A DNA stretch of 64,000 nucleotides from an uncultured Collinsella sp. (GTDB taxonomy: Bacteria > Actinomycetota > Coriobacteriia > Coriobacteriales > Coriobacteriaceae). Position 1 is the stretch's first letter, and every line of letters begins with the position of its first letter. The stretch covers positions 1 through 64,000 of the forward strand of contig UQIV01000011.1 of NCBI GenBank assembly GCA_900541205.1, in the 5' to 3' direction. Made by a program: the position numbers and the translations under genes. Under the pieces are notes generated by a model that was not told the origin of the DNA, did not search any database, and worked only from the letters and a program-made list of their open reading frames with translations. This document shows positions 1 to 9,182 of the stretch, piece by piece.

Positions 1-2
1 TC

Positions 3-1376
3 CACGGCGACTCGCGCGGCTGGTTCAAGGAGAACTGGCAGCGCGCCAAGATGACCGCCCTGGGCATCCCCGACCTCAGGGTCGTCCAGAACAACATCTC
101 CTACAACGACAGCCGCGGCGTCACCCGCGGCATCCACGCCGAGCCCTGGGGCAAGTTCATCTCCGTGGCCCGCGGCTCGGTCTTCGGCGCCTGGGTGGAC
201 CTGCGCGAGGGCAGCGAGACCTTCGGCAAGGTCTACACCTGCACCCTGGACCCGTCCAGGGCCATCTACGTCCCGCGCGGCGTGGGCAACTCCTTCCAGG
301 CCCTGGAGGACGGCACCGCCTACACCTACCTGGTGGACGCGCACTGGTCCCTTGAGTTGAAGAAGACCTACACCTTCGTGAACCTCGCCGACCCCGAGCT
401 CGACATCCAGTGGCCGATCCCGCTGAATCTGGCCACCGTATCCGAGGCCGACCTGAACCACCCGTACCTCAAGGACGTCGTCCCCATGGCGCCGAAGCGC
501 ACGCTCGTCACCGGCTGCAACGGCCAGCTGGGCCATGCGGTCCGCAGACTCGCTGAGGAGCGCGGGGTCGCCAAGGACTTCGACTTCTGCGACATCGACA
601 CCTTCGACATGTCCGACCCGGACGCCTACGCACAGTACGACTGGTCGCTCTACGGCACCGTGATCAACTGCGGCGCCTACACCGCGGTCGACCGGGCCGA
701 GACCCCCGAGGGCCGCGTGGCCGCATGGAAGGCCAACGCCACCGGCCCGGCCCTCCTCGCACGCACCTGCGCCGGGCACGGCGTCACCCTCGTGCACGTG
801 TCCTCCGACTACGTCTTCGACGGAACCGCCGAGGTGCACGACGAGGAGGAGCCCCTCAGCCCGCTGTCCGTCTACGGCCAGACCAAGGCCGCCGGCGACA
901 TCGCCGTGGCGGGGTGCCCCCGCCACTACATCATGCGCAGCTCCTGGGTCATCGGCGAGGGCCACAACTTCGTCAAGACCATGAAGGCGCTCTCCGACCG
1001 CGTGGCCGACCCGGAGGACGGGCTCGAGCGGGTCACGGTCGTGGACGACCAGCTGGGCCGCCTGACCTTCACGCGCGACATGGCCGAGGCCATCTTCCAC
1101 GTGCTTGATGTGAAGGCCCCCTACGGCACCTACGACTGCACCGGCTCCGGCGCCGTCAAGTCCTGGGCGGACATCGCCCGCGCCGTCTTCGAGGCCGCCA
1201 ACGGCAACGGGGACAAGGTCGTGCCGGTCAGCACCGCCGACTACTACGCCGGCGCCGCAGGCCCCATCGCCCCGCGCCCGGTCCACTCCGCGCTCGACCT
1301 GTCCAAGCTGGAGTCGGCAGGCTTCCACATGCCCGACTGGGAGGAAGAGCTGGGGGAGTACCTCAAGACACTCTAG
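3..1376 (+). CDS. Fused dTDP-4-dehydrorhamnose 3,5-epimerase / 4-dehydrorhamnose reductase, 5' partial
   Basis: This protein would carry out the last two steps of dTDP-L-rhamnose synthesis: epimerisation (RfbC-like) and NADPH reduction (RfbD-like). The frame is open from base 3, so the start lies outside the window. The N-terminal part keeps epimerase features (NNISYNDSRGVTRGIHAEPW, then YVPRGVGNSFQ). The reductase part begins near residue 146 counted from the ATG at 51 and shows the Rossmann motif GCNGQLG (about 154-160), SSDYVFDG, and the catalytic YGQTK near Tyr275. Both domains are in one frame with no stop between them. Such fusions are known in several gut anaerobes (family knowledge). 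Two hairpins follow the gene, so it probably ends its transcript. Confidence 0.9.
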   Translation, partial: HGDSRGWFKENWQRAKMTALGIPDLRVVQNNISYNDSRGVTRGIHAEPWGKFISVARGSVFGAWVDLREGSETFGKVYTCTLDPSRAIYVPRGVGNSFQALEDGTAYTYLVDAHWSLELKKTYTFVNLADPELDIQWPIPLNLATVSEADLNHPYLKDVVPMAPKRTLVTGCNGQLGHAVRRLAEERGVAKDFDFCDIDTFDMSDPDAYAQYDWSLYGTVINCGAYTAVDRAETPEGRVAAWKANATGPALLARTCAGHGVTLVHVSSDYVFDGTAEVHDEEEPLSPLSVYGQTKAAGDIAVAGCPRHYIMRSSWVIGEGHNFVKTMKALSDRVADPEDGLERVTVVDDQLGRLTFTRDMAEAIFHVLDVKAPYGTYDCTGSGAVKSWADIARAVFEAANGNGDKVVPVSTADYYAGAAGPIAPRPVHSALDLSKLESAGFHMPDWEEELGEYLKTL

Positions 1377-1510
1377 TCGCCCTTGAATATGCGAGAGTCA
1401 AGTCCGCTGTTCCTTAACGGCGGCCTTTCTTGTGACTAGCGTATAGCTCTGTGCCGGTAAGAGCGGCAGCGGTCGCCAGGCTAATTGCGAGCCCTGCAGA
1501 TGCTTCCAGA

Positions 1511-1538
1511 CCCGGCGGCGATTCGATTCGCCGCCGGG
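1511..1538 (+). terminator. Rho-independent-like hairpin after the rhamnose gene
   Basis: An 11-bp perfect GC-rich stem (CCCGGCGGCGA / TCGCCGCCGGG) with a 6-nt loop, followed by a weak T-rich stretch (tgttgcgtttt). It lies about 135 bases past the stop codon. Confidence 0.55.
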
Positions 1539-1682
1539 CCTGTTGCGTTTTGGGGCTCTGTCGCCGCGTCTTAGCCTATTCCGGCTTCGGCTGCGCGGCG
1601 CGGGTATCGCAGAAGACGTGCAGGCAGCGCTTGCAGCCCGGCGTCATCCCGGCTAGTTCAAGGTTGGATAAATGCTTTTCGT

Positions 1683-1717
1683 GTCCCGCCACGCTTTCCA
1701 ATGTGGCGGGACTTTTT
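1683..1717 (+). terminator. Second terminator hairpin in the 1377-1879 gap
   Basis: A 10-bp perfect stem (GTCCCGCCAC / GTGGCGGGAC) directly followed by TTTTT. Apart from this hairpin and the one at 1511, the 500-base gap shows nothing I can name. Confidence 0.6.
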
Positions 1718-1879
1718 GATTGATAGAGCAACTTTGGTAGAGGCCCCGTTCTTACTGAATGCTTCGAAGGCAAGAAGAGCTTCCCAGTAGCCATTTCTAC
1801 TACCGATGAAAGGCATAGAATTTTTTACTTAATCTGAATGTGGGATAATTCGACGAAAGGATAGGGTTACGGAGCCGCC

Positions 1880-3808
1880 ATGGACCAGAAATTACAAGCG
1901 ATGATCGAAGAGCTGCAAGGCGTATGCGGTAAACCCGCCCATGAAGAGGTTCAGAAGATCCAAAGGTGTCTGCCCGTCCCCAACGACCACGTCATTCTCT
2001 GGGCAGACATGATCTCATATGGAGGATACCCTGCCGGAATCGCCCTCACCGATCGCGCATTCATATCCAAAGCCCCCAAGAAAGATGTGAAGGCCGCCAA
2101 CAAAGAAGCCAAAGCAAAAGCGAAGGAAACCGGTGAGAAGGCCCATAAGCTTAATGCTATCTACCGCATCATCCCATGGGATTTCTTCGATCCCGAGGAT
2201 TACGACATCCTGGAGCGCAAGGATAAAGGAAATCGAAGATATGCGCTCAAAGGCAAAGACGAGACCCTCGCTGTATTCGAGAGCAAAGCTATGTACGAAG
2301 CGTTCAGAGAGTACCGCTCCGATGCGATAAGGCAAAGAAAAGAAGCGGAGGAATTGGCCGAGAGGTCGACGATCAGCGCCCTGAACTCCTTCAGCGTCGG
2401 GGGCATTATGTTCAATGCAGCCTATGGCGCAGGACAGACGAAGACGGGCCATGGAATCTACGCGGAGGAAGCCGGCGCGAAGCTTGATTGGATTCACGGC
2501 GAGAAGTCAACGGTAGTCGGAAGAGATAACGCCAAGAACGGACCCGACAAAATTGTTGGGGCATCCCCGGTGCAGTGCAAGTTCTGCAAAACGGCATACC
2601 AAACCGTAGAAGCCTGCTTCAAGAAAACGCCAGCTGGCGCCAAGGAATTCAGATACTATGATCTCAACGACAACCCGATGAAGATTGAAGTTCCGAAGGA
2701 CCAGTACGCGGATGCTGTCGCCTATATGAAAACGCGTATCGAGCAAGGAACCGTTAAAGGCGTCAACGATCCGGAGGCGGCGCTTGATATCATCCGCAAG
2801 AGCAACCTTTCATACCAGCAGGTTCGCAACCTTGCCAAGCCGGGAACAGTGGAATCGCTCGTCTACGACTTCGCCGAGTCCTCGATAACATGCACTTCCG
2901 CCCTGGGCATTTCCGCCGTCTGCGCATTTGCCCAAGCACTGTGGAGCACCCGAAGTCCAAAAGAGGCGGCAAAGTACGCAATCGTTACGGGCATCAGGGT
3001 CTACGGGCTCAGCTTCGCCGGAAGCGTCATTGCCTCCCAGCTGTCCAGGACCAGCTTGATGAACGCAATAAACCCATTGGCTACGCGTATCACCAAGAGG
3101 ATAGGATCCAAAGCGGCGCAGGAAATAGTAAACGCATTTCGGGCGATGGCAGGGAAGAAAGCCATATACGGCGCCGCGGCACAGAAGAGCTTCGCGAAGT
3201 TTCTTGGATCGAACCTAATTACCCAGGGGGCTATGTTCGTGGTCTTTACCGTACCGGATACGTACGGGCTGATTGAAGGAAGGCTGTCAGGGGCTCAGTA
3301 TACGAAGAACATAACGTCCCTGCTCGTGTCGTTCGGAAGCACGATTGCCGGGACGGCGGCGACAGGCGCTATCGCGGGGAAAAAGCTCACCGACAAAGTC
3401 GGCAAAAAAGCAGTGCAGGTCATCGGGATGAGCGGAGGTCTGCTGATAGGGGGCATCGCGGGGGCGGCGACAAAGGCCGTCGGAGACATAATCCGAGAGG
3501 ACGACGCGCTATGGACGACTCGAATGTTCAACGCTATCTTCGTCAATATGGAAATAGAGTATCTCCTAACTGCAGAAGAGCAGGATGCTGTCATATCCCA
3601 ACTTGACTCCGATAAAAAGAGCCTGAGAAAGCTCCAAGAAAAACTAGTGAGCTCGAAAGAGCAGGAGAAGGAAATCAGAGATTACCTGCAGCCTCTATTT
3701 GAAAAAGCCATGAGATCTCGCAAGAGGGTCACGGAGCGCGATATGAAAACGCTGACTGAAAACTTGGTCGAAATACTAAAAGAGGGGGATAGAGAAATTG
3801 AAGTGTGA
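1880..3808 (+). CDS. 642-aa protein of unknown function with glycine-rich, probably membrane-inserting C-terminal half
   Basis: Function unknown. ATG at 1880 is preceded by a GGAG ribosome site at about 1871. The N-terminal third is charged, with a Lys/Ala-rich helix near residues 70-90. A central block has the run DNAKNGPDKIV, two nearby Cys (KFCKTAYQTVEAC) and the end KPGTVESLVYDFAESSITC. I recall this block from unnamed proteins in many bacteria, but cannot name the family. Residues about 340-560 are rich in Gly/Ala and hydrophobic stretches (AGTAATGAIAGKK, MSGGLLIGGIAGAATKAVG), as in glycine-zipper membrane segments. The C-terminus is a charged helical tail. The next small gene overlaps its end by 11 bases, so the two are likely translated together. 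Its position beside defence-like genes suggests, but does not show, a defence or toxin role. Confidence 0.85.
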   Translation: MDQKLQAMIEELQGVCGKPAHEEVQKIQRCLPVPNDHVILWADMISYGGYPAGIALTDRAFISKAPKKDVKAANKEAKAKAKETGEKAHKLNAIYRIIPWDFFDPEDYDILERKDKGNRRYALKGKDETLAVFESKAMYEAFREYRSDAIRQRKEAEELAERSTISALNSFSVGGIMFNAAYGAGQTKTGHGIYAEEAGAKLDWIHGEKSTVVGRDNAKNGPDKIVGASPVQCKFCKTAYQTVEACFKKTPAGAKEFRYYDLNDNPMKIEVPKDQYADAVAYMKTRIEQGTVKGVNDPEAALDIIRKSNLSYQQVRNLAKPGTVESLVYDFAESSITCTSALGISAVCAFAQALWSTRSPKEAAKYAIVTGIRVYGLSFAGSVIASQLSRTSLMNAINPLATRITKRIGSKAAQEIVNAFRAMAGKKAIYGAAAQKSFAKFLGSNLITQGAMFVVFTVPDTYGLIEGRLSGAQYTKNITSLLVSFGSTIAGTAATGAIAGKKLTDKVGKKAVQVIGMSGGLLIGGIAGAATKAVGDIIREDDALWTTRMFNAIFVNMEIEYLLTAEEQDAVISQLDSDKKSLRKLQEKLVSSKEQEKEIRDYLQPLFEKAMRSRKRVTERDMKTLTENLVEILKEGDREIEV

Positions 3809-4085
3809 TTGCTGCGGCAGAAAGAAAAAACTACTAGAGGCATTCGCCTCAGTAGACAACGGAGATAAGAAGCTGACTCTCTGCGTCGATTGCAACGATC
3901 TGCTTTACAAACTGCGTGATGCCGCAAACGAAGGTGCTGCAAACGAATTTCAGAGCATTCAGCAGTCGCTGACCTCGCGAATGGAGGGTGAGGCGTCGAA
4001 GGATTTCCAAGCATGGTCAGAGAAATTCATAGCTAAGCAGCATGCAAAAATTGTTAAAAGCGGAACTGAAGCTCAAGTCGAATAG
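3798..4085 (+). CDS. Small zinc-finger-like protein, TTG start
   Basis: A 95-aa protein starting at TTG (3798), 11 bases before the end of the 642-aa gene; a purine-rich AGAGGGGGA site lies about 9 bases upstream. Two Cys pairs, C3-x2-C6 and C29-x2-C32 (CVDCNDLL), make a four-Cys zinc knuckle. The rest is helical and charged. The overlap suggests it is a partner or regulator of the 642-aa protein. No known family recognised. Confidence 0.75.
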   Translation: MKCDCCGRKKKLLEAFASVDNGDKKLTLCVDCNDLLYKLRDAANEGAANEFQSIQQSLTSRMEGEASKDFQAWSEKFIAKQHAKIVKSGTEAQVE

Positions 4086-4663
4086 CCCACGCCGAATCAA
4101 ACGGTTACCCAGTGGTGCTGTGGGGTTAACGCGTTCATAACTTGAACTGACAGTGTTTCCGTTGGAGCTCCTGTGGGCGGCAGGTTGAGAATAGATTTAA
4201 AAACCGAAGCAGTCTTCCGTTTATCTTAAAGCGCAGACTCTGCATTTGTTGACGCTGAGGCCTCACGAATCTGATGCCAATGCAGATTCGATAACTCTCC
4301 TTCAGGTAGGTTCAGGTAGGTTATATATCTCTAATCCGATACGATCGTGTGTTTCAAGATAGGATTTCGGGTACAATAGAACTGCTTTACGCATTGGCGT
4401 AAAGGTGCGTTATCGCCGTCAATAGCGCAAACGACGAAATTCCGACGTTCGCACTATTGATGCCGACGTTGCCTGCGCATAGCTGGGCAAGGGCGCTGAT
4501 GATCATATCGGTTATCTCCGCATCTCCATCTAGTATGCCATAGGCAAGCATTGGAATGGGCGGCCGCATTGCGTTGGTGAACTCGCTTCACCTCATGTTA
4601 GCCTGCTCGGTTTGGGTGAGCCGCTCCTATATACCGAGCAGGTTGATTAAAGGCGGTGAGCCC
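4086..4663 (+). ncRNA. Possible non-coding RNA leader of the reverse transcriptase
   Basis: This 578-base stretch has no convincing gene. It contains a tandem 10-base repeat (ttcaggtagg twice near 4302-4321), a 7-bp hairpin TTTACGC-attg-GCGTAAA at 4386-4403, and a direct repeat ccgacgtt at 4442 and 4463. Several defence-type reverse transcriptases (DRT2, DRT9, retrons) use an RNA made from just upstream of the RT gene. By analogy, this leader could be a template or cofactor RNA. That is inference: I see no retron-type msr/msd ends. Confidence 0.35.
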
Positions 4664-6088
4664 GTGAACGATTTCGACCCGTCTCGTATTCCAGGGTATG
4701 CGACAAAGAAGAGCTACGCGCATTTCGATTACCGTGTTGCATTCAAGGATGTCGAGGCGAGGGTTTGTGATGCAGATTTTATTCAGCGTCACGCATTTCT
4801 TCCCTTAATTGCGAATAAGCTTTGCCATGTGAGATTCAGGGACGGCAAGAAAACCCTGAAGACGAGAGATATCGCATATGCATCTCACTTGGATCACAGG
4901 ATTTTTCAGTATTATGCGCTGCAATGGGGCAAGTTATATGACCGTCGTGCCTTAGAAACGGGCATCGGCGGCGTTGCTGCAGCTTATCGAAGCGGATTTC
5001 ACCTCACTAATTACTCTGTTGCTGCAGATGCAATCGATGCCATTCGCAGGCAGGGGGATTCGCTAGTTATCACGGGAGACTTCACCCATTTTTTCGATAA
5101 CCTCGATCATAGTTACTTACGCAAGGCCGTTAGAGGGTTCTTTAACGAGGGCATGCTTCCACCGGACCATTACCAAGTCCTGAAAAACATATTGCATTAC
5201 TGCTATTGGCCTGTTGGCGATTTGGCGAGAAGGAACGGACTTTGCTGGATTGATCTTCAGCCAGACGACCCGTTCACGTTTGGCAATTCTGCGTCCAAAG
5301 TTCGATCCAAGGCGTTAAGGAGCCTTAACAGGCTACCGCGCATCTTGACACCTGCGGAGTTTACGGCTTACAAGGATTCTTCGATTGTTGTGCCCTGGAA
5401 AGAAAGGCATGATGCGAGGGGCGTTCCCCAAGGACTGGCAACAAGTGGCGTGTTGGCGAATATGTATATGTTTGATACCGATGCCCAGATTAACGCGTGT
5501 GTTGCCAGCGTGAATGGCAGGTATATACGATATTGCGACGACTTCATCATTGTCGTCCCTGCCAAGGATCTCAAAACAGCAAGTAAAGCTCTTGCTTTGG
5601 CACAGGGAGTTCCTGCAGTTGAACTACAAGATGAAAAAACCAAAATCCACCGTATAAACGATGGAAAGGTCGAGCAACTTTCATTTGGTGCATTGCTCGC
5701 AGGAGAAATGGAAGTTGTGCGAACCGCGCATCATGCTGGAAATCATGTTTCGTTTTTGGGATTTGATTTTGACGGTAACGATGTTCGAATTCGCCAATCT
5801 ACGGTCGGAAGGTTTTACAATAGGTTTTATCGTGCTGCTAAATCAATCGGCAGGCTGGCTGATAATCCGGACAAGCATCCGAGTAAGAAGCGCGTAAGCG
5901 CATTGTACGAGCATTACTCTCCGAAGGGGAACAGATCGAGTGACAAGCGAAGCGCTTCGGACCCAAGCCGCCATGGAAACTATCTTTCATATGTTGCAAG
6001 AGCTCAGAAGGCGTTTCCGAATGACCCCATTAGTGGTCATGTTTCCAAGATGTATAGGAAAATTAACAAGGCAACGGGTAGGGGCTGA
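4664..6088 (+). CDS. Reverse transcriptase, defence-associated (UG/DRT-like)
   Basis: RNA-directed DNA polymerase of about 474 aa. I chose GTG at 4664 because AAAGGCGGTGAG sits just before it and the frame upstream (from an ATG at 4556) looks non-native. RT motifs in order: GDFTHFFDNLDH (about 138), GVPQGLATSGVLANMYM (about 253), the catalytic YCDD (about 290, RYCDDFIIVV) and VSFLGFDFDG (about 362). It lacks the QGGxxSP motif and the maturase/HNH domains of group II intron RTs, the VTG motif of retron RTs and the DGR signature. This leaves the unknown-group/Abi class as best fit. The YCDD in place of YADD is uncommon. A KAP-type NTPase gene follows and may act with it. Exact DRT subtype not determined. 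Confidence 0.85.
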   Translation: MNDFDPSRIPGYATKKSYAHFDYRVAFKDVEARVCDADFIQRHAFLPLIANKLCHVRFRDGKKTLKTRDIAYASHLDHRIFQYYALQWGKLYDRRALETGIGGVAAAYRSGFHLTNYSVAADAIDAIRRQGDSLVITGDFTHFFDNLDHSYLRKAVRGFFNEGMLPPDHYQVLKNILHYCYWPVGDLARRNGLCWIDLQPDDPFTFGNSASKVRSKALRSLNRLPRILTPAEFTAYKDSSIVVPWKERHDARGVPQGLATSGVLANMYMFDTDAQINACVASVNGRYIRYCDDFIIVVPAKDLKTASKALALAQGVPAVELQDEKTKIHRINDGKVEQLSFGALLAGEMEVVRTAHHAGNHVSFLGFDFDGNDVRIRQSTVGRFYNRFYRAAKSIGRLADNPDKHPSKKRVSALYEHYSPKGNRSSDKRSASDPSRHGNYLSYVARAQKAFPNDPISGHVSKMYRKINKATGRG

Positions 6089-6211
6089 TACTGGTTTAGG
6101 CGCTGTAGGTAACAGTAAAGCTTGAGCATGGTCTAACCGCCAGCTTTCAATCGAGTTTATGCCATCATTGTTGTGGACGGGGCGGCCTCAGTTGCGGGTT
6201 GATCTATCGCA

Positions 6212-6229
6212 GCGAAAGAAATCTTTCGC
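6212..6229. promoter_or_regulatory. Inverted repeat upstream of the KAP NTPase gene
   Basis: GCGAAAGA-aa-TCTTTCGC, an 8-bp perfect inverted repeat 25 bases before the ATG. It could be an operator or a processing or attenuator hairpin. There is no T-tract, so a simple terminator is less likely. Confidence 0.35.
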
Positions 6230-6253
6230 CCTAAGTTGATGCTGGAGGGAATA

Positions 6254-8035
6254 ATGGAGACATGCCGGTCAAAAGAACCTGCTGATCAGCTTATCGGTCA
6301 TATCGATTCCTATCTCAAGGATAAGGACAATCAATATGCAATTGCACTTGAGGGAGATTGGGGGTCGGGAAAGACCCGATTCATTGAAGAGAAGCTCGCC
6401 AAGCATCTCGAAGAGGGCGAATACGACCTTGTCCGCGTTTCTATGTTCGGGATTGCTACTGCTGAAGATTTATACGAACGCATTGTGATGGCGCTCGTAC
6501 ACCTTAGCGATAAAGACATGAGGTCGCAAGCTGCTGCCAAAACGATAGGGGGCGCCCTCAACGGTATTTCGGGGGCTTTAATTAAAAGAACGGGATTATC
6601 CGTGAATCTCTCCGTCGGGATACAATCCGTTGCCTGCCTAATGCTCAGAAAGAAGCACTTTCTTGTATTCGATGATGTGGAGAGGCGTTCTAAAGATAGC
6701 GACGATTTGGCGCTATTCGGAACGATGAACGATCTTGTCGAAAGACTTGGGTTGAAGGTCATGCTGGTTTCAAATGCCTGGGGAGGCAGTGATGTGCAAT
6801 CGATGCGAGAGTTCGATAGGGACGTACGCGAAAAACTAATTTGGAAAGTCTATCCATTCAGGCCGTGCCCGTCGGCATTGGCCGAAGAAATTCTCATGGG
6901 AGATTGTCGCCCATCGGAAGACCTTGATATACATGGTGCCATACTTGCGGGGGTTGAGGCCAGCGGATGCGTAAATGCTCGGGCAATGATTCGTGCTCAT
7001 GAGCTAATCGGAAGAATTTGCAGTCTTGAGGCGGTTCAAGATACAGGAATTGCACCCCAAAATCGGTTTAACGCTCTACGGGACGCAGTCCATTTTGCTT
7101 TGTTGACCTCCATGGGGAGCGCGCCTTCCATGCCACAAAACGGAAGGCGAGAGAATTTGCTCAGTCCGGAGGCCCTGGAATACGATCGTAGCGTGTCTCT
7201 TTACGAGCAATACTCTGATTTCTCCGTGATAGGTAAAGCATTCGAACCTTCAGGCGAAGTAACAAAGGATGATCTTGAGCAAGGGTTTAAAGCGTACATT
7301 GGAAAAAGGTATCCGAATAACATCGATACCCTCGATGTTAGAGAGATCGCTGCTGAGATGAGGCACGCGTACGCTCTTGATGACGAGAAGGTGGATGTCC
7401 TCGCGAAGCGGTATTTTGCTTTAGTTTCCGGGGCACATTATTCAGTCGATTGTTTGCACGACGTGCTCGAGGTTTATTACCTGTTATCTGATCTCGAATG
7501 GGAATGTCCTTTTTCGCAAAATGACTTTATCGAATATTGCAAGAAAGTGATCGATGCTGATCCAGAAAAAGCTTCTGAGTACCTTTCTGGACCAGTATTT
7601 TGTGCAGACGAGAGGCGGGAGAGACGGGCGCTCGCTGAAGATCTCAAGCGTTATGCTTGGGCAGAGTTGAATAAAAGAATGACGAGTCAGTTGATGATAT
7701 CTGAAGGAGCGCAGGGACTGACGGGCAGGGAGCTTGCTCGTCGTCTCAACGATGCTGCGAAACGCGATGTCAAAGTGTTGGTTAATGCTAGTCCGAGGGT
7801 CATTGTCAAGACATTTTGCAGAGAAGATGCGTCGAATCAAGAGGCGCTTCGTGAGTTCTTTGTGCATCTTCATAACGTTCGGAATCCGGACGGAGTGCCA
7901 TCGGCGGCTTTAGTTGAATGGATACATCAGATAAAAAATGCACTGGAAGAAACGAACATTGAAACGAAAACTGGAGCGATTAGAAGGCGCTGGTTCTTGA
8001 GAAATTTGGAGGAGCTTGAGAACCGATTTAGGTAA
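6254..8035 (+). CDS. KAP-family P-loop NTPase
   Basis: A 593-aa protein. ATG at 6254 is chosen because GGAGGG lies 5 bases upstream; an in-frame TTG at 6236 lacks a site. Walker A is LEGDWGSGKTRF (residues about 28-39) and Walker B is HFLVFDDVERRS (about 135-146). This is the pattern of KAP NTPases, which in bacteria often serve as sensors or motors in antiphage systems. The long C-terminal part is helical with no recognised domain and no clear membrane segments. It lies 165 bases after the reverse transcriptase gene on the same strand, so the two may form one RT-plus-NTPase system. The separate upstream inverted repeat means independent control is also possible. Confidence 0.8.
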   Translation: METCRSKEPADQLIGHIDSYLKDKDNQYAIALEGDWGSGKTRFIEEKLAKHLEEGEYDLVRVSMFGIATAEDLYERIVMALVHLSDKDMRSQAAAKTIGGALNGISGALIKRTGLSVNLSVGIQSVACLMLRKKHFLVFDDVERRSKDSDDLALFGTMNDLVERLGLKVMLVSNAWGGSDVQSMREFDRDVREKLIWKVYPFRPCPSALAEEILMGDCRPSEDLDIHGAILAGVEASGCVNARAMIRAHELIGRICSLEAVQDTGIAPQNRFNALRDAVHFALLTSMGSAPSMPQNGRRENLLSPEALEYDRSVSLYEQYSDFSVIGKAFEPSGEVTKDDLEQGFKAYIGKRYPNNIDTLDVREIAAEMRHAYALDDEKVDVLAKRYFALVSGAHYSVDCLHDVLEVYYLLSDLEWECPFSQNDFIEYCKKVIDADPEKASEYLSGPVFCADERRERRALAEDLKRYAWAELNKRMTSQLMISEGAQGLTGRELARRLNDAAKRDVKVLVNASPRVIVKTFCREDASNQEALREFFVHLHNVRNPDGVPSAALVEWIHQIKNALEETNIETKTGAIRRRWFLRNLEELENRFR

Positions 8036-8325
8036 CCCGTACAGAAGTAGCACCGATACTCCGCTTGCCGTGCGCTTTAGCGCCAGCGGTCTTGGTTTGC
8101 GCTTGCACGGTGCCGGCTTGATTTCATTTGTTGCATAGATCGAAGTATGAGCCGGTCGCGCCTTCTTCGCTGTGACCATGGTCTTCTATCCGTCTCAGCT
8201 GCATGGTGAGTTCGATTGCTTTTTCGGAGTGGCAATGATACGTATGGTGTGAAACGGATGGTACGCGGATAACGAGGGGCGAAAACAACGACAGCCCCAC
8301 GCTAAAGGAAAGGAGCGGAGGAACT

Positions 8326-9171
8326 ATGCCAGAAAATAAAATACCAGGCCTCTTCACCGTCTACTACATGAATCAGCAGAAGGTGTTCGAGACGAGGATG
8401 CTCCTGGACAACAAGCTCAAGACTACAAGCTCCAAGGAAAACCAGAACGGGACGACAAAGAGAGCATCATTGAACGCCGAAGCGGAGCTCAACCCTCCCT
8501 TCCTGACGAAACTCAGGGCTAAACTCGAAGGAAGCGTCAGGCACGAAAAACAAGAGAAGATCGTGGACACCCTCGAATACGTGAACACAAATAGCCGGAT
8601 GCTCGCCGACATAATGGAGCACTGCAAAGCCCCCGAAAGCGGAACAACGCTTGCAGAAGGCGACCTCGCATATATTGGCGATGTCTCGCTGAAGCTCATC
8701 AATGAGGATGAGATTCGAGGCATCATGGCGATCATGAGCGGGACCTTTGACGGAATCACCGTCCCCGATGCCGGAGACCTCGACATCGGCCACATGATGC
8801 AATCCTTCATAGGAGACGGCGCAGCCTTCAAGCTCAGAGGAAACCGCGCAAGAAGAAGAACGCCGCTGTACGCGAAGATTCCCCTCGACGGAGAAGAGAT
8901 GTTCGAAAGCGGGTACACAATCGACGACCTGCTCATCGGAAAGGTCGGCATCGTCGGGATATGCAAAGGGAAAATCACCCCGGCCCAGATGAAGAGCCCC
9001 TTTGATTACTTCCAGCAGCCAGGCGACCCAAAACGCACGCCGCAGAACGACATTGTTATATGCGGAAAGAACCCGTCACCCACAGCCATGACCGTCGGCG
9101 GCAATCGGGCAGAACAGGGCTATTACATAGACATCCTTGCTGTCATTCAGGCAGTGTCCTTCGAGGCTTGA
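8326..9171 (+). CDS. DUF6414-like protein
   Basis: A 281-aa soluble protein with GGAGGAAC just upstream of ATG 8326. The start IPGLFTVYYMNQQKVFETRMLL and the two-part layout (helical N-terminal part, then a mixed domain with FDGITVPDAGDLDIG and a closing YYIDILAVIQAV) resemble what I know as DUF6414, a family of unknown function. The family call is from memory. The next gene, an AAA+ ATPase, begins 11 bases after the stop, so the two are surely one operon. I infer a sensor or effector partnered with the ATPase, possibly antiviral. Confidence 0.7.
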   Translation: MPENKIPGLFTVYYMNQQKVFETRMLLDNKLKTTSSKENQNGTTKRASLNAEAELNPPFLTKLRAKLEGSVRHEKQEKIVDTLEYVNTNSRMLADIMEHCKAPESGTTLAEGDLAYIGDVSLKLINEDEIRGIMAIMSGTFDGITVPDAGDLDIGHMMQSFIGDGAAFKLRGNRARRRTPLYAKIPLDGEEMFESGYTIDDLLIGKVGIVGICKGKITPAQMKSPFDYFQQPGDPKRTPQNDIVICGKNPSPTAMTVGGNRAEQGYYIDILAVIQAVSFEA

Positions 9172-9182
9172 TAGGCAATGCC

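Noticed and set aside
4387..4569. A 60-aa minus-strand frame inside the RT leader
   Set aside because: No ribosome site, composition like random Ala-rich sequence; the region is better explained as leader.
4664..6088. Reading the RT as part of a diversity-generating retroelement acting on the DUF6273 protein
   Set aside because: The RT motifs lack DGR signatures, no TR/VR-like repeat pair was seen, and the DUF6273 gene is 30 kb away.
4664..6088. Reading the RT as a group II intron protein
   Set aside because: No QGGxxSP motif, no maturase or HNH domain, and no intron domain V-like hairpin downstream.
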